From positions 1,240,001 to 1,304,000 of the forward strand of contig JAHBZB010000001.1 in NCBI GenBank assembly GCA_019635635.1: a DNA stretch of 64,000 bases, read 5' to 3'. Below are positions 15,818-23,837 of the stretch, one piece after another (within the stretch, counting starts at the first letter, position 1; every line of letters starts with the position of its first letter). Origin of the DNA: Xanthobacteraceae bacterium (GTDB lineage: Bacteria > Pseudomonadota > Alphaproteobacteria > Rhizobiales > Xanthobacteraceae). A program made the translations under genes and the position numbers. The notes under the pieces are model-generated. The model saw only the letters and a program-made list of their open reading frames with translations, was not told the DNA's origin and searched no databases.

Positions 15818-15949
15818 ATTCCGACAAACTGAAATTCCGTCTTATTGCGCAATGCAGCCGGGAGAGCAGTTTTGTCGGAATGGCCGTTGAAATTGTTCGC
15901 TTTTCTAACAACTTCTAAGCTGTTGGTCGCAGGGTCGATTCCGCCAATG
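15818..15949 (+). repeat. Dispersed att-like repeat, copy 3
   Basis: This third direct copy begins 2 bases after the AroE-like stop codon. Terminal ATTCCGACAAACTG and GCAGTTTTGTCGGAAT (ending about 15882) bound the hairpin, then CTTTTCTAACAACTTCTAAG and GCTGTTGGTCGCAG. The tRNA-Arg part at 15912-15949 is damaged: after GGGTCGATTCC the next bases are GCCAATG, so part of the T-arm and acceptor strand is missing compared with copy 2. With copy 2 it brackets the 5-kb TRAP/AroQ/AroE module. Confidence 0.85.
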
Positions 15950-15977
15950 TTTCGCCAATGATATTCGCGAAAGAACG

Positions 15978-16310
15978 TCAAAAATCGCGATCAAATGAGC
16001 CGAATTCGTCAGCATTTTCAACGTCGCTCGAATTGTCGTCTGCGCTCATAAGGGTCTGGTTCCTGGTTCGAGTCCAGGCAGGCCCACCAATTTTTTCAAC
16101 GGTTTCCGTTGGTGCTCGCTGACCAGTGTCGCTTCCCGCCAATGATTCCGCCAATGATTGGCGAGGCTGGTAGCCAGTCGCGCTTGCCGCCTCGCGAAGA
16201 TGCTCGGGATGATGATGTCCGTAGACGTTCTCAAGAGTCTCTTGCGTCATGCCAAGAAAGCGACTTGCTTCCCACAGCGGCACGCCAGCTGGCATGAGCC
16301 ACGTAGCTGC
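15978..16310 (-). pseudogene. Tyrosine recombinase (phage-type integrase), C-terminal remnant
   Basis: Read on the minus strand, the segment gives TAATWLMPAGVPLWEASRFLGM and then TQETLENVYGHHHPEHLREAA, the familiar end of alphaproteobacterial phage-type integrases including the catalytic tyrosine (VYGHHHP). The match begins about 16300 within the HTAATWLM block and nothing upstream continues it, so roughly the first 300 residues, with the catalytic arginines, are gone. The frame then runs through the tRNA-Ile fragment to a stop at 15978, as integrases next to their attachment site often do. Confidence 0.75.
16045..16089 (+). other. tRNA-Ile(CAT) 3' half, probable attachment-site remnant
   Basis: CTCATAAGGG (anticodon loop with CAT) is followed by the T-arm CCTGGTTCGAGTCCAGG and the acceptor end CAGGCCCACCA. 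The CAGGCCC strand implies a GGGCCTG 5' acceptor, as in isoleucine tRNAs. The upstream bases do not form the matching anticodon stem, D-arm or acceptor strand, so this is only the 3' half. It lies inside the integrase remnant's reading frame. This is the usual core of a tRNA-directed att site. Confidence 0.7.
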
Positions 16311-16459
16311 CGTGATCGGCTCCGCAGCTCGGTCCGCTGTCGATCACAAGAAGCTAATGGTTGATATACGATTGTATGCCTCGGTCGATACTATGCACAA
16401 TTCTGTGGTTTGATGATTTGTGCTGTTGTCTCGCCGGACGTTGATCAGAAAATTGTTCT

Positions 16460-17275
16460 TCAAACCGTAAGGTCGAGTTGCGCCGAAAGTTCCTTTGCCG
16501 CGCTTCGAACAGCGCTTCGTAGCCTCGACTTCTCGGTGCTACTGACGCGGTAAGCGGGAGCGAGGAGTACCAGCGCGCTGTTCGAGGCATCGCCCGCAAT
16601 GATCGGTGCGGAAATGCCCCATAGATCGGGCGTGATTTCCGTCTCGCTTTCGGCGTAGCCGCGCTGACGGATGGTTTCAAGTTCGCGTATCAAAGAGTTC
16701 CGTTGCGGCCTGAATTGCGGATCGATGCGCATGGCCTCGGCCAAGATCAGTTCTCGTTCCGCTTCCGAGGCGTAAGCCAGTAGAGAACGCCGCAGCGCTC
16801 CCGGCAAATGAAGCGGAAAGGTCGTGCCGACTTCGAACGTATACCGGATAGGCATGATCGACTCGCAACTCGCGATGCACACGCCGAAATGTCCGGACCG
16901 CTTCACAAGCAGCGTAAGCTCCCGCGAGCCCTGCGTGAGCCGTTGCATCACGGGGCGAGCAATTGAAATAAGCTTGCCGGCAAGTTTCGAGTTTCGCACG
17001 AGACCGGTCGCGAGCGGCGCGACCTCAAGATGCCCGGTACCGGTTTCAACAACGAATCCAGCTTCTTTCAGGATCTTCACGTAACGGTACGTGGAGCTTT
17101 TCGGCGCTTTTATCGCGACTGCGATTTCTTCCACCGATGCTTGAGCGGGACCAGTGGCAAATAACGAGAGTATTTGAAGAACTCGCGCGGCCGGCCCGGA
17201 AGGCGCTCGCGATCGTCCGCGGGACGAGGCGATGCTTCGCAGCGGTCGTCGTATCTGCCGAATTTTTCTTTTCAT
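16460..17275 (-). CDS. IclR-family transcriptional regulator
   Basis: This roughly 271-aa protein starts at ATG 17275 (MKRKIRQIRR); an in-frame ATG at 17377 adds 34 unconserved residues. The winged helix-turn-helix includes RVLQILSLFATGPAQASVEEIAVAIKAPKSSTYRYVKIL. The effector domain carries LHLPGALRRSLLAYASEAERELIL and IRQRGYAESETEITPDLWGISAPI. It is divergent from the Rieske-amidohydrolase genes and probably controls them through the palindrome at 17354-17372. The basic N-terminal extension (about 25 residues rich in R and K) is longer than usual. Confidence 0.9.
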   Translation of the reverse strand: MKRKIRQIRRPLRSIASSRGRSRAPSGPAARVLQILSLFATGPAQASVEEIAVAIKAPKSSTYRYVKILKEAGFVVETGTGHLEVAPLATGLVRNSKLAGKLISIARPVMQRLTQGSRELTLLVKRSGHFGVCIASCESIMPIRYTFEVGTTFPLHLPGALRRSLLAYASEAERELILAEAMRIDPQFRPQRNSLIRELETIRQRGYAESETEITPDLWGISAPIIAGDASNSALVLLAPAYRVSSTEKSRLRSAVRSAAKELSAQLDLTV

Positions 17276-17353
17276 TTGCGTATTCTTACCAGACGGCGGG
17301 AAGCGGTCTGCACAAAAAATAATACCGTACTGCACAGGAAGTCGCCAAGGGCG

Positions 17354-17372
17354 ATTCTCAACTCGTGAGAAT
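17354..17372. promoter_or_regulatory. Probable operator between the IclR gene and the Rieske operon
   Basis: ATTCTCA-ACTCG-TGAGAAT is a perfect inverted repeat with 7-bp arms and a 5-bp spacer, in the 176-base divergent region. It is about 80 bases from each start codon, a suitable position for divergent control by the IclR protein. The assignment rests on symmetry and position. Confidence 0.5.
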
Positions 17373-17451
17373 TGCATTCTTGATGTGACCGATACCCCTC
17401 AGCATATTTTGAATCCTTATAAACGCCGAAGCGACCCTTGGAGGGTGAAAT

Positions 17452-17817
17452 ATGGCAGCGACCAAGATTTGCCCGGCAAGCGAACTGATTAGCGCTGGCA
17501 AGAAAGTCGTATCCATCGATGGCGTCGAAGTCGGCATCTTTCATCTGCAAGGAGAGTTCTACGCTTGGCATAACCGGTGTCCGCATCAGGGCGGTCCGGT
17601 TTGTCAGGGCCGTATGTTCAATCTCGTCGAAGAAGTGGTCGATGAAAACCGCTGTAGTCACGGACGGCGCTTCAACGACGAGAGACTGAATATCGTCTGC
17701 CCGTGGCACGGCACCGAGTTCGACATCAAGACGGGGAAGAGCACGGGTGCGCAGCGTTGGATGCTCAGGCCCGCAAAAGTATTTGTCGAAGAAGGACAGG
17801 TAATCCTCGATGTCTGA
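17452..17817 (+). CDS. Rieske-type 2Fe-2S ferredoxin
   Basis: This 121-aa protein has the two Rieske cluster motifs, C43-P-H45 (NRCPHQGGPVC) and C83-P-W-H86 (CPWHGTEFD), which bind one 2Fe-2S cluster. The stretch between them (about 55-80, EEVVDENRCSHGRRFNDERL) is longer than in minimal Rieske ferredoxins. It resembles ferredoxin components of Rieske oxygenases or nitrite-reductase small subunits. No oxygenase alpha subunit is encoded nearby, so its redox partner is unknown. The ribosome binding site GGAGGG lies upstream of ATG. It overlaps the next gene by 8 bases. Confidence 0.9.
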   Translation: MAATKICPASELISAGKKVVSIDGVEVGIFHLQGEFYAWHNRCPHQGGPVCQGRMFNLVEEVVDENRCSHGRRFNDERLNIVCPWHGTEFDIKTGKSTGAQRWMLRPAKVFVEEGQVILDV

Positions 17818-18202
17818 TGCAAAAGAAGAAGCGGGTCTCGAGAACGATCATTACGCGGTGGTTGAGCGTTCGGCGGAGATTATTTGGCGCAGAACCGCCG
17901 AAAGCATTTCCAAGGGTGAGGTCGACCGAATTTCCGACCGCGCGGTGGTTACGCTATTCACGGCGGCGGTGAAGCTCTACGCGCAGAAGTGTGGAGACGA
18001 GCGAACCTTTCGCCCGCTCGCGGGCCGTTACGACGAGATCGTCACCGCGACGGAAGCGCTTACGGTGGCTACGGAATTGCTTCGCGCACTTCGTCTCGGG
18101 CCTACCGAATTTGCGCTGTGGGCGCGGCGCCGGCCGGAAGATTACTACGATTTGCCGGCGGATGCGATCGAGATCGAAGATCAACAAGAGTTGCTGAAAT
18201 GA
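17810..18202 (+). CDS. Hypothetical protein, 130 aa, between a Rieske protein and an amidohydrolase
   Basis: I do not recognise this family. The protein is acidic and predicted mostly helical, with no signal peptide, membrane segment or metal motif. Visible blocks are SAEIIWRRTAESISKGEVDRISDRAVVTLFTAAVKLYAQKC in the first half and GPTEFALWARRRPEDYYDLPADA near the end. Overlaps of 8 bases with the Rieske gene and 4 bases with the amidohydrolase gene mean it is almost certainly coexpressed and translated with them. A small accessory subunit is a possible role. Confidence 0.7.
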   Translation: MSDAKEEAGLENDHYAVVERSAEIIWRRTAESISKGEVDRISDRAVVTLFTAAVKLYAQKCGDERTFRPLAGRYDEIVTATEALTVATELLRALRLGPTEFALWARRRPEDYYDLPADAIEIEDQQELLK

Positions 18203-19449
18203 ATATCGCGGAGCGAAAATTTGCCCTGCCGGAAGAACTGCCGGTGCAGGAAGTCAGCACTTACACGGATACGCGACAACTGCTCGCGCGTGCGAAGAGG
18301 GAAGCGGTCAAGAAGGGCTATAGCGACTGGCTCATTTGCGACATGGACGCGCATCATGTCGAAACCGTTTCCTGGAAGGAGATCGTCGAGTACATCGAGG
18401 ATCCGGTGCTGCGTTTTCAGGCGCAGCTCTATCATAACGAGCGCCACGGCGGCACGGCGTATGGATTGAACGGCGATTTCGGGCTGCGCTATCAGGATGT
18501 CGGCGGCCGCATCACCCATCAGGCAGACCGGCGCGAGACCGTCAAGAATACGAAAGTGCACCGCGACGTCGTGCTCACAAGGCGCGCGATGGACGGTCTT
18601 GCCGTCGATTACATGGTCGTCTTCCCGGCAAACATGCTCCATCTCGGGCTGCATCCGCAGCAGGAAATGGAGGTTCTGCTCGCGCGTGCCTATAACCGCT
18701 GGATGGTCGAGAAATTGCTTTCGGCCGATCCGGGCATCGTCACGCTGGTGTATTTGCCGTTCAATACGCCGGAGGCGGCCTGCAAAATCGTCGAAGAATA
18801 CGCCGACAAGAAAGGCGTCATCGGATTCTGCATCACGAGCGTCCGGCACAAGCCCGTACATTCCAACGAGTACATGCGTCTTTACCGCATGATCGAAGAG
18901 ACGGGAAAACCCGTCGCATTCCATGCCGCATATCATTGGCAGGATCCCTCGCTCGCAACCGTCCCGACCTTTCTCGGCATGCACGCGCTGGGCTTCGTCT
19001 GGTGCAACATGGTCCACATGACGAACTGGATCCTCAGCGGCATTCCGGAAAAATTTCCAAAGCTGAAAAGCATCTGGGTTGAAAGCGGCCTCGCGTGGAT
19101 TCCGGCGTTGATGCAACGGTTGGATGATCAATATCTGATGCGCCAGTCCGAAGCGCCGCTGCTGAAGCGGATGCCAAGCGACTACATGCGCGAGAATTGC
19201 TGGTACACGTCGCAGCCGATGGAGCGCACGAATATGAAAGCGCTTCAGTTGACGCTGGAAATGATCAATGCCGACACGCAGTTGTTGTATGCGTCGGATT
19301 GGCCTCATTTCGACTTCGATACGCCAGGCACGATCTTCGATCTCCCGTTCCTTTCGGAGCAGGCAAAGCGAAACATTCTCGGCCTCAATGCGGCGAAGCT
19401 ATTCGGGCTGGATCCGCGCCGGCCGGCCGGCGTGGAAGACTTGGATTGA
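18199..19449 (+). CDS. Amidohydrolase-family enzyme (ACMSD-like, possible decarboxylase/hydrolase)
   Basis: This 416-aa TIM-barrel protein has the layout of the amidohydrolase_2 (ACMSD) family: a metal-binding DMDAHHVE block near residues 48-54, a histidine in AFHAAYHW, HMTNWILSGIPEKFPKLKSIWVESGLAWIP, and a C-terminal aspartate in YASDWPHFDFDTP. Members remove CO2 non-oxidatively from aromatic or muconate acids, or hydrolyse esters and amides. The ATG overlaps the preceding stop. A longer upstream frame exists but is the shadow of the previous gene. With the Rieske protein it suggests catabolism of an aromatic or heterocyclic acid. Confidence 0.87.
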   Translation: MNIAERKFALPEELPVQEVSTYTDTRQLLARAKREAVKKGYSDWLICDMDAHHVETVSWKEIVEYIEDPVLRFQAQLYHNERHGGTAYGLNGDFGLRYQDVGGRITHQADRRETVKNTKVHRDVVLTRRAMDGLAVDYMVVFPANMLHLGLHPQQEMEVLLARAYNRWMVEKLLSADPGIVTLVYLPFNTPEAACKIVEEYADKKGVIGFCITSVRHKPVHSNEYMRLYRMIEETGKPVAFHAAYHWQDPSLATVPTFLGMHALGFVWCNMVHMTNWILSGIPEKFPKLKSIWVESGLAWIPALMQRLDDQYLMRQSEAPLLKRMPSDYMRENCWYTSQPMERTNMKALQLTLEMINADTQLLYASDWPHFDFDTPGTIFDLPFLSEQAKRNILGLNAAKLFGLDPRRPAGVEDLD

Positions 19450-19532
19450 AATGAGCGGCGCAAACTAGCACGCAAATTGCTTTGTGCGCGCAGAGTTTGA
19501 AATCATACAGGCGATAGGTTTGGAGGTTACGA

Positions 19533-20639
19533 ATGATCAGGTCGAGCAATTCCGGCTGCTTCGGGTTTGTGGCGTCTTCTTTGGTTCTTGCTGCGCTTGC
19601 GTTCGCGGCGACACCCGCCGCCGCGCAGAAAGCCTTGCAGAAGGTGAAGCTGGGGCAGGTGACAAGCACGAGTCTTACCTTCGCGCCCGTTTTCGCCGCG
19701 CAGGAGCTTGGCTTCTTCGAGGAAGAAGGCATCGAGCTGGAGCATCTGAATTTCAAAGGCGGATCCGTGTTGCAGCCGCAAATCGCGAGCAAGCAAGTCA
19801 CGTTCGGATTCACCGCGGTGGAGACCGTTATTCTTTCGCGCCAGCCGGGCAAAGATCCGCTGCCGCTCGTGTTCTTCTACAATGCAGCGCGCGGGTCGAT
19901 CTGGGAAACCGTGGTGCTCGATAGCAGTCCGATCAAGACGCTTGCAGATCTAAAGGGAAAAAAGATCGGGATCGGAGCGACCGCCAACGCGAATGTTCCT
20001 CTCACGCGCGCAATGCTTCACGATATCGGGCTGGAAATGACCAAAGACTATTCGTTCCTGCCGATCGGTGTCGGAGCGCCGGCATTCCGCGCGATGACGA
20101 ATGGTGATGCCGACGCATATAACACGTTCGATTCGAATATCGCGACGTTCGAGACGACTGGAACGAAGCTGAGAACGCTGGATATCCCGCAGAAGTACAA
20201 GAATCTCTTTTCGAACGGCTTTGTTGCGCACCAGGACACGCTCCGCGAAAATCCGAAGCTTGTTATCGGTTTCGGGAGAGCCTTTACCAAGGGGGTTATT
20301 GTTTGTGAGGCCAACCCGGAGTTCTGCGTGACGAACTTCTGGAAGCACAATCCAACAGCGAAGCCGAAAGCCGCGAATGAGCAGGATGTGTTGAAGGCGG
20401 GGCTCCATATCCTGCACTCGCGGATGAAGAGCTACACCTATTTTCCGGGAGGCACGAAGCGCGAATTCGGCGCCTATCCGGACAATGTTTGGCGCGACTA
20501 CGTGGAAATCCTTTTTGCTGGCGGCGAACTTTCGACCAAGGATATCGATCTGAAGCCGATCTATTCCAACCAGTTCGTGAAGGATTTCAACGACTTTGAC
20601 GTGGTCGCGATTCAGAAGAAGGCGAAGCAGCTAAAGTAG
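19533..20639 (+). CDS. ABC transporter substrate-binding protein 1 (NMT1/THI5-like)
   Basis: This 368-aa periplasmic protein has a signal peptide ending in AATPAAAQK (about residues 25-33). The family pattern is clear: SLTFAPVFAAQELGFFEEEGIELEHLNFKGGSVLQPQIASKQVTFGF, IKTLADLKGKKIGIGATANANVPLTRAML and GFGRAFTKGVIVCEANPEFC. It is closely similar in every block to the protein at 21083-22171, so the two are tandem duplicates. One ATPase and one permease follow. The ribosome binding site GGAGG precedes ATG. The substrate is unknown; nitrate, sulfonate or pyrimidine-like ligands are typical of the family. Confidence 0.92.
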   Translation: MIRSSNSGCFGFVASSLVLAALAFAATPAAAQKALQKVKLGQVTSTSLTFAPVFAAQELGFFEEEGIELEHLNFKGGSVLQPQIASKQVTFGFTAVETVILSRQPGKDPLPLVFFYNAARGSIWETVVLDSSPIKTLADLKGKKIGIGATANANVPLTRAMLHDIGLEMTKDYSFLPIGVGAPAFRAMTNGDADAYNTFDSNIATFETTGTKLRTLDIPQKYKNLFSNGFVAHQDTLRENPKLVIGFGRAFTKGVIVCEANPEFCVTNFWKHNPTAKPKAANEQDVLKAGLHILHSRMKSYTYFPGGTKREFGAYPDNVWRDYVEILFAGGELSTKDIDLKPIYSNQFVKDFNDFDVVAIQKKAKQLK

Positions 20640-21082
20640 ACGCCGCAGCGGATGGAGGCATAAGTCTCCGTCCGCGAACGCCGCTCTTGTGAGGCTTCCT
20701 CGCTGTCGCGAGGCATGAAATTCCCGCTACAGGCGCGCTCATGAACTACGCCGCCCCGAGCGTTAAGCCACGCGCAAGCAATATCTCGGCGGCTGTGCTG
20801 TCCGGTGAAAAGTTGTGCAGCGCAGTCTCTCAGCGCGATGGATCAAGACCTCCTGCAAAGAGAATATCCATTGCGTTTGTTGCAGCGCACTAAATCGATG
20901 CAACCCGTACTCTTCGATGCGCGCATTCTGTGCAGTTTCGCGCTCCTTTTCATCGCAGAAGATATCGGGCACTTCGGAGCGAGCAGCATAAAATTTCTGC
21001 CATTGCTGCGCATTCGGAATTCTAATTTCGGGGTGCGTGTTACGCTTTTTGCGTCGAACGAACGCAATGGAGCGAACCGGAC
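20640..21082. other. 443-base gap between duplicated binding-protein genes, with a stem-loop
   Basis: There is no convincing gene. At 20649-20674, CGGATGGAG pairs with CTCCGTCCG (9 bp with one G-T) around an 8-base loop just after the first binding-protein gene; it has no T-run. The remainder shows no recognisable motif. The length could accommodate a separate promoter for the second binding protein. Confidence 0.55.
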
Positions 21083-22171
21083 ATGACAACGAATCCCTTT
21101 CACCGCGTGACGCGCATTGGTCTTGCGGCAATACTTTCTCTGGCCGCAGGAACATTTGCCGCGAACGCGCAGGAGAAGATCGTCGTAGGGCAAGCGACGT
21201 CGACCAGTCTAACATTCGGTCCGGTGTTTGCGGCTATCGAGCTCGGTTTCTTCAAGGAAGAAAACCTTGAGCTCGACTTCAAGAATTTTGCCGGCGCGTC
21301 CGTGCTTATTCCTCAGATCGCAAACAAGAGCGTGACCATCGGCTTCCCGGGGCCGGATCCGCTGATCCTGTCGCGGCAACCCGGGCGCGATCCGATTCCG
21401 GTGCAGTTCTTCTACAACGCCGCGCGCAGGTCCATCTGGGAATTCCTCGTCCTTGACGACAGCCCAATCAAGACTCTGAAAGACATGCGCGGCAAGAAAA
21501 TCGGCGTCGGGGCATTGGCGAACGCCAACGTTCCGATCACGCGCGCGATGCTCTCCGAGCTCGGTCTGACCATGACGAAGGATTATTCGTTCCTTGCGAT
21601 CGGCGTCGGCGCGCCCGCGTTCCGCGCGACGCAAAACAAGGATGTCGATGTCTATAATACCTTCGATACGAATATTGCCGCGTTCGAGAATACGGGCGTC
21701 AAGCTTCGCAGAATTCCTCAGAACCAGAAGTATCACGATCTGTTCTCGAACGGATTTGCTGCACACATCGACACCATCAAGGAAAAGCCGCAGATCGTGA
21801 TCGGCTTCGGCAGGGCGTTCACCAAGGGCATCATTGTGTGTGAAGTGAATCCGGACTTCTGCGTTCGTAATTTCTACAAGCACAATCCCACGCTGCGTCC
21901 GCAGGGCGTCTCCGACGAGGAAGCTTTGAAGAGGGGAAAGCATATTCTTGCCTCCCGCATGTCGAGCTATCTCTCCTTCCCAGGCGGCAAGCGTAGCTTC
22001 GGCGTTTACAGCGAGAAGTCCTGGAAGGACTTCGTTGCGGCGCTCTACAAAGGCGGCGAACTGAAGACGGATAATATCGACGTATCGACGCTCTATACGA
22101 ACAAGTTTGCCGCAGAATACGTCCGCTTCGACGAAGCGGCGCTACGCAAGCAGGCTGCTGCGCTGAAATAG
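21083..22171 (+). CDS. ABC transporter substrate-binding protein 2 (NMT1/THI5-like, tandem paralogue)
   Basis: This 362-aa protein has a signal peptide (GLAAILSLAAGTFAANAQ) and the same domain plan and conserved blocks as the preceding binding protein: SLTFGPVFAAIELGFFKEENLELDFKNF, GKKIGVGALANANVPITRAML and GFGRAFTKGIIVCEVNPDFC. Differences cluster in the likely ligand region: TAVETVILSRQPGKDPLPLVF in paralogue 1 against FPGPDPLILSRQPGRDPIPVQF here. That suggests related but different ligands for one shared transporter. A ribosome binding site for the ATPase gene follows directly after its stop. Confidence 0.92.
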   Translation: MTTNPFHRVTRIGLAAILSLAAGTFAANAQEKIVVGQATSTSLTFGPVFAAIELGFFKEENLELDFKNFAGASVLIPQIANKSVTIGFPGPDPLILSRQPGRDPIPVQFFYNAARRSIWEFLVLDDSPIKTLKDMRGKKIGVGALANANVPITRAMLSELGLTMTKDYSFLAIGVGAPAFRATQNKDVDVYNTFDTNIAAFENTGVKLRRIPQNQKYHDLFSNGFAAHIDTIKEKPQIVIGFGRAFTKGIIVCEVNPDFCVRNFYKHNPTLRPQGVSDEEALKRGKHILASRMSSYLSFPGGKRSFGVYSEKSWKDFVAALYKGGELKTDNIDVSTLYTNKFAAEYVRFDEAALRKQAAALK

Positions 22172-22188
22172 GAGAAGGGCCGGCCGAG

Positions 22189-23049
22189 ATGGGAAGTCGA
22201 GGCACGGCAGCAGGGAATCTGACCTTGGCAGTTTCAAATACCAGGCTTCGATCTGCCGTGTTGCCGGCTTCGGCGCCGACTGATGCGGGAACACACGCGC
22301 TGTCGGCGAATGATGTCTCGGTGACGTATCAATCGCTGCGCGGGAAGCATATCGCGGTCGATAACGTCAGCATGACGCTGCGGCCGGGCGAGTTCGTCTC
22401 CATCCTCGGGCCGTCCGGTTGCGGCAAGTCCACGTTTCTCAGCGTTGTGGCGGGCCTGCTTCCGGCGTCCGGGGGCGAGGTTTCCGTTTTCGGCGAGACG
22501 GTTTCCGGCCCGCGCAAGGACATCGGCGTCGTGTTTCAGCAAGCGACGCTGCTGCCGTGGCTGAATGTCATCAACAACGTTCTGATTCCGGTCAAGGCGC
22601 TGCGGAAGAGCGACCGGGACTATACGCAGCGTGCGCATGAGCTTCTCGAACTCGTGGGTCTTTCGAAATTCTTTAAATATTATCCCAATGAGCTTTCCGG
22701 CGGCATGCAGCAGCGCGTCGGAATCGCGCGCGCGTTGATCCACGATCCGAATTTGCTGCTCATGGACGAGCCTTTCGCTGCGCTGGATGCGATGACGCGC
22801 GAGCGGATGTCGCTCGAGTTGCAGGACATCTGGCAGGCGAGCAAAAAGAGCGTCCTCTTCATTACCCACAGCATTCCCGAGGCGGTGTTTCTTTCGGACC
22901 GGATCCTGATCATGTCGCCGTCGCCGGGCCGGTTCGTGAAAGAAGTGGTGATCGATTTGCCGCGCCCGCGCACGGTGCAGACCATGTCATCCGGCGAGTA
23001 TGCCGCGCTGTGCGGCGAAATCCGGAAGATGTTCGATCATTTGGGGTAG
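22189..23049 (+). CDS. ABC transporter ATP-binding protein (NitT/TauT type)
   Basis: This 286-aa ATPase has Walker A GPSGCGKST, signature LSGGMQQRVGIARAL, Walker B LLLMDEPFAALDA and H-loop ITHSIPEAVFLSDRI. The C-terminal SPSPGRFVKEVVIDLPRPRT is typical of nitrate/taurine importers. The first 45 or so residues before the domain start are unconserved, so a later start is possible. ATG 22189 has GGAGAAGGG about ten bases upstream, which favours it. It energises the permease that follows. Confidence 0.94.
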   Translation: MGSRGTAAGNLTLAVSNTRLRSAVLPASAPTDAGTHALSANDVSVTYQSLRGKHIAVDNVSMTLRPGEFVSILGPSGCGKSTFLSVVAGLLPASGGEVSVFGETVSGPRKDIGVVFQQATLLPWLNVINNVLIPVKALRKSDRDYTQRAHELLELVGLSKFFKYYPNELSGGMQQRVGIARALIHDPNLLLMDEPFAALDAMTRERMSLELQDIWQASKKSVLFITHSIPEAVFLSDRILIMSPSPGRFVKEVVIDLPRPRTVQTMSSGEYAALCGEIRKMFDHLG

Positions 23050-23053
23050 CAGT

Positions 23054-23833
23054 ATGTCCGATCGGGTTTCTTCAATCGTATATCCGGTGCTCACGTTGCT
23101 GCTTCTGCTCGTGGTCTGGCAGCTTGCGATCGATGTTCTGAAGGTGCCGGACTATATCCTGCCGCGGCCCTTGGCCGTGCTCTACAGTCTCAAGGTCGGC
23201 TATATCGACGGCGAGTTCTGGCCGCATTTTCTCTTCACGCTGCGCTCGACCGTGACGGGGTATGTCATCGGTTGCGGCTGCGCGATCGTCGTCGGCGCGA
23301 TTCTCGCGGAATCCCGGACCTTCGAAAAGTTCGTCTATCCCTACATCATCGGCTTGCAGTCCATGCCCAAGGTCGCGCTGGCGCCGCTGATCACGGTCTG
23401 GTTCGGCTATGGTTTTGCGTCGAAAGTCGTGATGGTGGCGCTCATCTGCTTCTTCCCGCTGTTCGTGAATACGGTGGTGGGAATCAGGCAGACGAATCCG
23501 GCGCTCATTAACATGATGCGCGCGTTCTCGGCGCCGACCTGGTACACGTTTTTTCGCGTGAAATTGTTCGCGGCGGCAGGCCACATCTTCGCCGGCCTGC
23601 AGATTTCCATTGTCCTCAGCCTGATCGGCGCCGTGGTCGGCGAGTTCGTCGCCTCGTCCGAAGGTATCGGCTGGCTCATTCAGGCGTCGCTTGCGAACTT
23701 CAATACCGCGCAAATGTTCGCCGGTCTTATAAGCCTGATCTTTATCGGCGTGGTCGGCACGCGGCTCGTGCAGTTTTTGCACAATCGGCTTGTATTCTGG
23801 GATCGCGGTACGGCGAATACCGCGGCGGCGTAG
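23054..23833 (+). CDS. ABC transporter permease (NitT/TauT type)
   Basis: This 259-aa inner-membrane permease has about six hydrophobic segments, with the EAA loop as MMRAFSAPTWYTFFRVKLFAAAGHIFAGLQISI. It starts at ATG 23054, 4 bases after the ATPase stop; a frame extending to 23000 only overlaps the ATPase. It completes the importer served by the two tandem binding proteins. A small flavin-reductase-type gene follows at once. Confidence 0.93.
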   Translation: MSDRVSSIVYPVLTLLLLLVVWQLAIDVLKVPDYILPRPLAVLYSLKVGYIDGEFWPHFLFTLRSTVTGYVIGCGCAIVVGAILAESRTFEKFVYPYIIGLQSMPKVALAPLITVWFGYGFASKVVMVALICFFPLFVNTVVGIRQTNPALINMMRAFSAPTWYTFFRVKLFAAAGHIFAGLQISIVLSLIGAVVGEFVASSEGIGWLIQASLANFNTAQMFAGLISLIFIGVVGTRLVQFLHNRLVFWDRGTANTAAA

Positions 23834-23837
23834 TGTC

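Noticed and set aside
16046-16234. A small protein ending in PGLEPGTRPL
   Set aside because: Such peptides are the translated antisense of tRNA T-arms and are a common annotation artefact.
15978-16310. A functional integrase
   Set aside because: Only the last part with the catalytic tyrosine is present; the catalytic arginines and N-terminal domains are missing.
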